From MGIIa-L3 sp11892u (lineage in GTDB: Archaea; Thermoplasmatota; Poseidoniia; Poseidoniales; Poseidoniaceae), in contig CBFHXB010000021.1 of NCBI GenBank assembly GCA_965659685.1, positions 1 to 36,639 on the forward strand: a stretch of DNA of 36,639 nt. Direction: 5' to 3'. The notes below the pieces were generated by a model. That model ran no database searches. It saw only the letters and a program-made list of their open reading frames with translations, and was not told the DNA's origin. This document shows, piece after piece, positions 33,000 to 36,639 of this stretch. Position 1 is the stretch's first letter, and every line of letters starts with the position of its first letter. Made by a program: the position numbers and the translations under genes.

Positions 33000-35155
33000 G
33001 CGCTCAAGAGAACGTTTTTGCCGCCCGTGCTCCAGAACAACGCATGAGCAAGCGCCCTGCCTTGGCCCTGTGCGCCATCGGGATGCTGCTCGTCCTCAGC
33101 ACGCTTCCCGTGGCCACCGCCCAAAGCGACGACACCGAGGCATCTGATTCGATCACGCGCGTCATGATGCTGCCACCTGAGGCGGAAGTGACCGGCATGC
33201 TCGTGGACGGCAACGGGCACTTCTTCGTCAACGCCATGCACCCTGACCCGGACCACTACAAGGCGACGGTGGGCGTGGTTCACGGGGTCGATTGGAACAA
33301 CCTCCCTGACGTCGTGCCCGAACTGCCCGTCTCCAGCAGCCCAGAGGACGTCTGGCACGGCATCCGCACCTCGTACGGGACGTATCAGGTGCTCCTGCAA
33401 AGCGGCGATGCCTTGAGCGGCGGCGGCGTCTCGGGTGGCATCTATGCGGCCGACGACGGAGCCCTTCTGTTCCAAAGCGAGAAGCCCGATTTCAACGCCT
33501 TTGTCCCGGCCACCGCAGACGGCGAGCGCGGCTTCCTGTACACGGCATGGGAAGATCGCCCTGCCGGCATCAGCCAACTTGAGATCGAGTGGAATGCAAC
33601 GTCTTCCGAGTGGGACGTGCTGAACAGCACCATGCTGGACTTGAGCGGCATCAACGGCGGCTGGGTGCTGTGTTTTGGCAGCATCAGTCCGTGGGGCGCT
33701 CCGCTGTTTTCGGAGGAATTGTACTTCGACAACACCGAGGCATGGAACGACCAGAGCTTCCGCTACCACCACAACCAGGTGCTCTTGGAGGACTACCTTG
33801 GCGTGTATCCAAACCCCTACGATTACGGTTACATCATCGAAATCGAAGACGCGGATTCAGCAGAACCTGAATTCAACCGCCATCTGGCGATGGGCCGGTT
33901 CTCGCATGAAAACGCACAGGTGATGCCCGACGAGCGTACCGTCTACCTGACCGACGACGGCTACGACACGGTGCTGTACAAGTTCATCGCTGACCATCCT
34001 GGTGACCTGAGTGCTGGAACCCTGTATGCTGCACACCTTGCGCAAGACCAGAGCAGGGACGCGGCCACGACCGGATTTGACGTCGACTGGGTCATGCTGG
34101 GTTCGTCGTCTTCCGCCGAAGTCCAAACCTGGATCGACGAATACGACGGCATCACCACCGCGGACTTCGTCGAGGGCGAGAGTTCGTACATTTCCGACGC
34201 CGAGATCAACGACTGGGCCGAGGCGCGTCTGAACGAGGACCTCGACGGTGACGGCACAATCGGCACCGCGGCGGACGACCGCGTGGCCTTCCTTGAATCC
34301 CGCAAAGCCGCCGCAGCCCTCGGTGCCACCGACGAGTGGAACAAAATGGAAGGCGTGGCGTTCAATCCCGAGGCGGGCAACGTCCTCTACTTGGCCATGT
34401 CCAGCATCTCCAACGCGATGACCGACGCCCAAGGCGACATCGACCTCACCGAGAATTCCTGCGGCATCGTCTACCGAATGACGATGAACACGACGTGGAA
34501 CGTGAACCGCATCGACCCGGCGATCGTCGGTGGCCCGTACACGTCCTCGGCCCAGTTCCAATGCGACATCGACAACCTCGCAGGCCCCGACAATCTGCTG
34601 GTGCTCAACGACGGTCGGGTCCTGGTCGGAGAGGACACGTGGCGGCACGAACACAACACGGTATGGCTGTGGCAACACGCCTCCTCCGACGCGCTTGGCC
34701 ACGAGGGCATCATCGCCAATGTCACGTCCCTCTCGGACGAAACCTCGGCATGGGCGTTCCTTCACGACGCCGAGGTCAGCGACCTTCGACCTGGCCGAAC
34801 CTACACGGTGAACCTCCGCGTGGACGACACGGGATCAGGCGAGATGGAGGGCCAAGTCAACTGGCGCGACGTCACCTCAGAAAGCACACTTGGGGCGTAC
34901 ACCTTCTCGCTTGAACCTGGATGTTACCTCGCCGTCACCACGCTGTACGAGCAAGTGGACGCCGATCATCGTGCGAGCAACGCCACCGTGCTGGGCGAGT
35001 CGATGCAGCGTCTTGCCGTTGGCCCGGGCGAGTGCGTGGACGGGCAATACATTGCACCCGAGTCCAGCGAGGGCCTCCTTCCTGGATTTGGATTCCCTCT
35101 GACGATCCTCGCGGCCCTTGGGGCCTTGGCGTTCCTCCAACGAAAGCAACGCTGA
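32996..35155 (+). CDS. Secreted PhoX-like (DUF839) phosphatase with PGF-CTERM-type anchor
   Basis: 719 residues from ATG 32996, or 703 from ATG 33044. A signal peptide (RPALALCAIGMLLVLSTLPVATA) is followed by a propeller-like domain with PhoX/DUF839 elements: GRFSHENAQVMPDERTVYLTDDG, NKMEGVAFNPEAG and PDNLLVLNDGRVLVGEDTW. PhoX enzymes are calcium/iron phosphatases that release phosphate from organic esters. About 100 residues of extra beta domain follow. The end is LLPGFGFP, a hydrophobic helix and RKQR, matching the PGF-CTERM sorting signal that archaeosortase A processes to link proteins to lipid. The four-base overlap with the HDAC-family gene favours the longer start, while a normal signal peptide favours 33044. 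PhoX cysteine or arginine ligands were not individually confirmed. Confidence 0.83.
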   Translation: MSAQENVFAARAPEQRMSKRPALALCAIGMLLVLSTLPVATAQSDDTEASDSITRVMMLPPEAEVTGMLVDGNGHFFVNAMHPDPDHYKATVGVVHGVDWNNLPDVVPELPVSSSPEDVWHGIRTSYGTYQVLLQSGDALSGGGVSGGIYAADDGALLFQSEKPDFNAFVPATADGERGFLYTAWEDRPAGISQLEIEWNATSSEWDVLNSTMLDLSGINGGWVLCFGSISPWGAPLFSEELYFDNTEAWNDQSFRYHHNQVLLEDYLGVYPNPYDYGYIIEIEDADSAEPEFNRHLAMGRFSHENAQVMPDERTVYLTDDGYDTVLYKFIADHPGDLSAGTLYAAHLAQDQSRDAATTGFDVDWVMLGSSSSAEVQTWIDEYDGITTADFVEGESSYISDAEINDWAEARLNEDLDGDGTIGTAADDRVAFLESRKAAAALGATDEWNKMEGVAFNPEAGNVLYLAMSSISNAMTDAQGDIDLTENSCGIVYRMTMNTTWNVNRIDPAIVGGPYTSSAQFQCDIDNLAGPDNLLVLNDGRVLVGEDTWRHEHNTVWLWQHASSDALGHEGIIANVTSLSDETSAWAFLHDAEVSDLRPGRTYTVNLRVDDTGSGEMEGQVNWRDVTSESTLGAYTFSLEPGCYLAVTTLYEQVDADHRASNATVLGESMQRLAVGPGECVDGQYIAPESSEGLLPGFGFPLTILAALGALAFLQRKQR

Positions 35156-35230
35156 GGGCCAGTCCATGCCGGTGCTGCCGTTGAACAAGACAGGTGACAG
35201 CACGAACCGACCTGGGTGAACGTCCGACGT

Positions 35231-35512
35231 TCACAGGTAGAAGAGAGCAGGACCTTCCTTGCTGACAGGCGGGGCCAGGAAATATGCTGCGAAGCCACCC
35301 ATGATCTTGCCAACCTCAGGCGATGCTTCGTCAAAATTCTCTTTGGTGTCGTACACCGCGAAGCTCGTGATTTCACCTTCTCCGGTGACGATGGTGCACA
35401 CCGATTGAATGCCGGAAAGGGCCATCATGGTCCCTCTTTTGCTTTCGAGAAGCGCGACGATTTCTTCTTCCTTCGATGCGTCAAATTGGATGTGCGTGAC
35501 CCTGCAGTACAT
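35231..35512 (-). CDS. Small dimeric alpha-beta barrel (ABM-like) protein
   Basis: About 93 residues from ATG 35512; the frame is open to an ATG at 35593, giving 120 residues, and an ATG at 35530 is also possible. The pattern of strand (YCRVTHIQF), helix (KEEEIVALLESKRG), strands (GIQSVCTIVTGEGEITSFAVYD) and helix (TKENFDEASPEVGKIMGGF) fits a ferredoxin-like dimeric barrel of the ABM/monooxygenase-like or stress-response type. No catalytic residue can be assigned. It is isolated between the PhoX-like gene and the AT-rich intergenic region, and is itself less GC-rich than the genes to its left. Confidence 0.6.
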   Translation of the reverse strand: MYCRVTHIQFDASKEEEIVALLESKRGTMMALSGIQSVCTIVTGEGEITSFAVYDTKENFDEASPEVGKIMGGFAAYFLAPPVSKEGPALFYL

Positions 35513-35669
35513 GACCGGAACACCAAGCATGAACACATAGACTTTCTCGACATTCCTTGTGGTGAAACAATCGTGATGTCGTGTTCTCTGCATCTATGGT
35601 CATACGAAGGGTAGCGTCTGACAAGACCCACTGCAAGCCCTTCGATTACCACTTAACTTTGCAATGGGT

Positions 35670-35700
35670 GTTAGGGTAGACCCTCTGATAAGCCCCTAAC
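35670..35700. other. Inverted repeat, possible hairpin
   Basis: GTTAGGG (35670-35676) pairs exactly with CCCTAAC (35694-35700) across a 17-base loop. It lies in the 222-base AT-rich gap before the collagen-like gene and about 150 bases outside the stable part of the ABM-like gene. It could be a transcription-factor site or an RNA hairpin. There is no T-run after it, so a terminator is not supported. The rest of the gap shows only AT-rich, TATA-like words and no gene. Confidence 0.25.
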
Positions 35701-35815
35701 TTATACAATCAGGCATTGAAAAATCGTGTTTATGTAGTTAACAAATTAGGAAGTCTGTGGGTCGTCCGGAACGCCACCCCCTGTATTCAAGAACTATGAG
35801 TTATAGCATTGAAGC

Positions 35816-36639
35816 ATGAACAAAACACACGCTGTTCTTTTTTCCTTGATGATGTTGACAGTTTCTCTCGCCGGATGTTTCGGGAATGATGACCCAGTTG
35901 AAGATGAAACTCCAGTAGAAACTCTTGATGATTGGCAGGTTCATTTTGCTTCATCTGCAGCTGATTTACCTACTTGTGATTCAGCAACAGACGGTCGACT
36001 GTACTATGTTGACGCCGATTCAGAATTCCAAGTCTGCACAAGTAGTGGATGGGATATAATCGATGTTTCAGGTCCTGCAGGACAAGATGGCGCTGATGGC
36101 GCTGATGGTTCAAAAGGTGCAGCCGGAACAAATGGCACTGATGGATCTGACGGAATTGATGGTGCTGACGGAACAAATGGCGCTGATGGATCCGACGGAA
36201 TTGATGGTGCTGACGGTGCCAATGGCGTTTCCACCTTAATCCGCATTCTATCAAGTACTACTTGCACAACAGGAGGTAATTCCTTCGAGATTGGTGCAGA
36301 TAATAACGGAGATGGAATTCTTGATATCACTGAAGTTATTGTAACTGTGGATATTTGTAACGGAGTCGCTGGTCCAGCAGGCCAAGATGGTGTTGATGGA
36401 AACGACGGTGCAGATGGTGCTAGCGGAATCGATGGTACAAATGGAACTGATGGCCAAGATGGTGCTGATGGAATCGATGGTACAAATGGAACTGATGGCC
36501 AAGATGGTGCTCCTGGTAATCCTGGCGCTGACGGAAACGATGGTGCAGATGGTGTTAACGGTACAAATGGAACCGATGGCACTGACGGAAACGATGGTAA
36601 TTCAACGCTAATGGTAATGACAAATCTGAGTTCATCTAG
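35816..36639 (+). CDS. Collagen-like repeat lipoprotein (partial, C-terminus outside window)
   Basis: 274 residues are visible and the frame is still open at the right edge (the final TAG at 36637 is out of frame). A signal peptide with lipobox LAGC (C21) is followed by a small domain with a cysteine pair (C54, C74), collagen-like Gly-X-Y repeats (about 86-138), a domain of about 45 residues with C150, C181, DNNGDGILD and DICNG that resembles DUF7151, a second Gly-X-Y block (about 184-261), and the start of a second such domain (GNSTLMVMTNLSS). Asp, Ala and Thr/Asn dominate the X and Y positions (GADG, GTNG, GTDG). These are stalk-like surface proteins, with the DUF7151-like modules possibly binding calcium through NNGDG. 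The codon and base composition is more AT-rich than most of the window. Confidence 0.88.
   Translation, partial: MNKTHAVLFSLMMLTVSLAGCFGNDDPVEDETPVETLDDWQVHFASSAADLPTCDSATDGRLYYVDADSEFQVCTSSGWDIIDVSGPAGQDGADGADGSKGAAGTNGTDGSDGIDGADGTNGADGSDGIDGADGANGVSTLIRILSSTTCTTGGNSFEIGADNNGDGILDITEVIVTVDICNGVAGPAGQDGVDGNDGADGASGIDGTNGTDGQDGADGIDGTNGTDGQDGAPGNPGADGNDGADGVNGTNGTDGTDGNDGNSTLMVMTNLSSS
36143..36232 (+). repeat. 45-bp tandem repeat, first collagen block
   Basis: Two units of 45 bases (15 residues, five Gly-X-Y triplets) start with GGATCT at 36143 and GGATCC at 36188. Over the first 29 bases they differ only by a C/T at the sixth base. This is a recent in-frame duplication inside the collagen-like gene. 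Confidence 0.7.
36425..36511 (+). repeat. 45-bp tandem repeat, second collagen block
   Basis: A 42-base stretch beginning GGAATCGATGG at 36425-36466 recurs exactly at 36470-36511, three bases (GAT) apart, so the period is again 45 bases. The exact identity, including silent positions, shows recent duplication or gene conversion. Confidence 0.8.

Noticed and set aside
36143..36511. Regularly repeated units resembling a CRISPR array
   Set aside because: The units are contiguous in-frame Gly-X-Y codons with a 45-base period and no unique spacers, so this is a protein repeat.
35970..36582. Minus-strand open frames rich in Ser/Pro/Ala or His/Gln over the collagen repeats
   Set aside because: They are the reverse complement of Gly-X-Y repeats. 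Periodic repeats keep all frames open, so they carry no evidence of coding.

Overview
The window reads as a compact, GC-rich archaeal chromosome fragment, most likely from a marine Thermoplasmatota lineage such as Marine Group II (Candidatus Poseidoniales). This is an inference from gene content: a mevalonate kinase, a COG1031-type radical SAM protein with C-terminal helix-hairpin-helix, an archaeal MutS2-like ATPase with N-terminal helix-hairpin-helix, a PGF-CTERM-like anchored PhoX protein and many lipobox-bearing secreted hydrolases. I found no rRNA, tRNA, insertion sequence or CRISPR array. No stretch longer than about 220 bases lacks a gene.

Layout. 1-1684 is the start of an ABC-F ATPase gene that leaves the window on the left. 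It is followed by a radical SAM/SMUG1 uracil-DNA glycosylase pair (1777-4368), an acyl-CoA synthetase (4395-6305), mevalonate kinase (minus), a membrane-anchored HdrD/EtfD-like iron-sulfur protein (7567-9627), MutY (9633-10631), a DRAM-like membrane protein and an extended SDR reductase (minus, overlapping), and CysRS (12396-13886). Next come a large surface amidohydrolase with an N-terminal lamin-tail domain (minus), a thioredoxin with a cysteine-rich tail, an S15/CocE-type lipoprotein hydrolase, the MutS2-like ATPase, a GNAT acetyltransferase and an anchored thioredoxin-like protein. The right half carries a beta-propeller-like lipoprotein facing a PIN-TPR fusion, a PHB-depolymerase-type lipoprotein esterase, a minus-strand block of membrane, SRPBCC and TPR proteins (26173-30561), an FkbM methyltransferase, a small membrane protein, a histone-deacetylase-family enzyme overlapping a PhoX-like protein, a small dimeric-barrel-type protein, and a collagen-like lipoprotein gene that runs off the right end.

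Themes. (1) Base and mismatch DNA repair: SMUG1, MutY and the MutS2-like ATPase. (2) Fatty-acid activation and electron transfer to the membrane: acyl-CoA synthetase and the EtfD-like protein, consistent with a heterotrophic lipid-degrading lifestyle. (3) A rich exported hydrolase set (amidohydrolase, S15-type, esterase, PhoX-like), fitting scavenging of dissolved organic matter. (4) Thiol chemistry: two thioredoxin-fold proteins and two proteins ending in cysteine clusters. Convergent genes are packed extremely tightly, twice with their stop codons forming the palindrome TGATCA. The last kilobase is clearly more AT-rich than the rest and holds a repeat-rich surface protein, the strongest candidate for a recently acquired or fast-evolving segment. 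I did not find a clear-cut new multi-gene system. The best leads are the PIN-TPR protein, the collagen-like gene, the lamin-tail amidohydrolase and the atypical radical SAM/SMUG1 pair.
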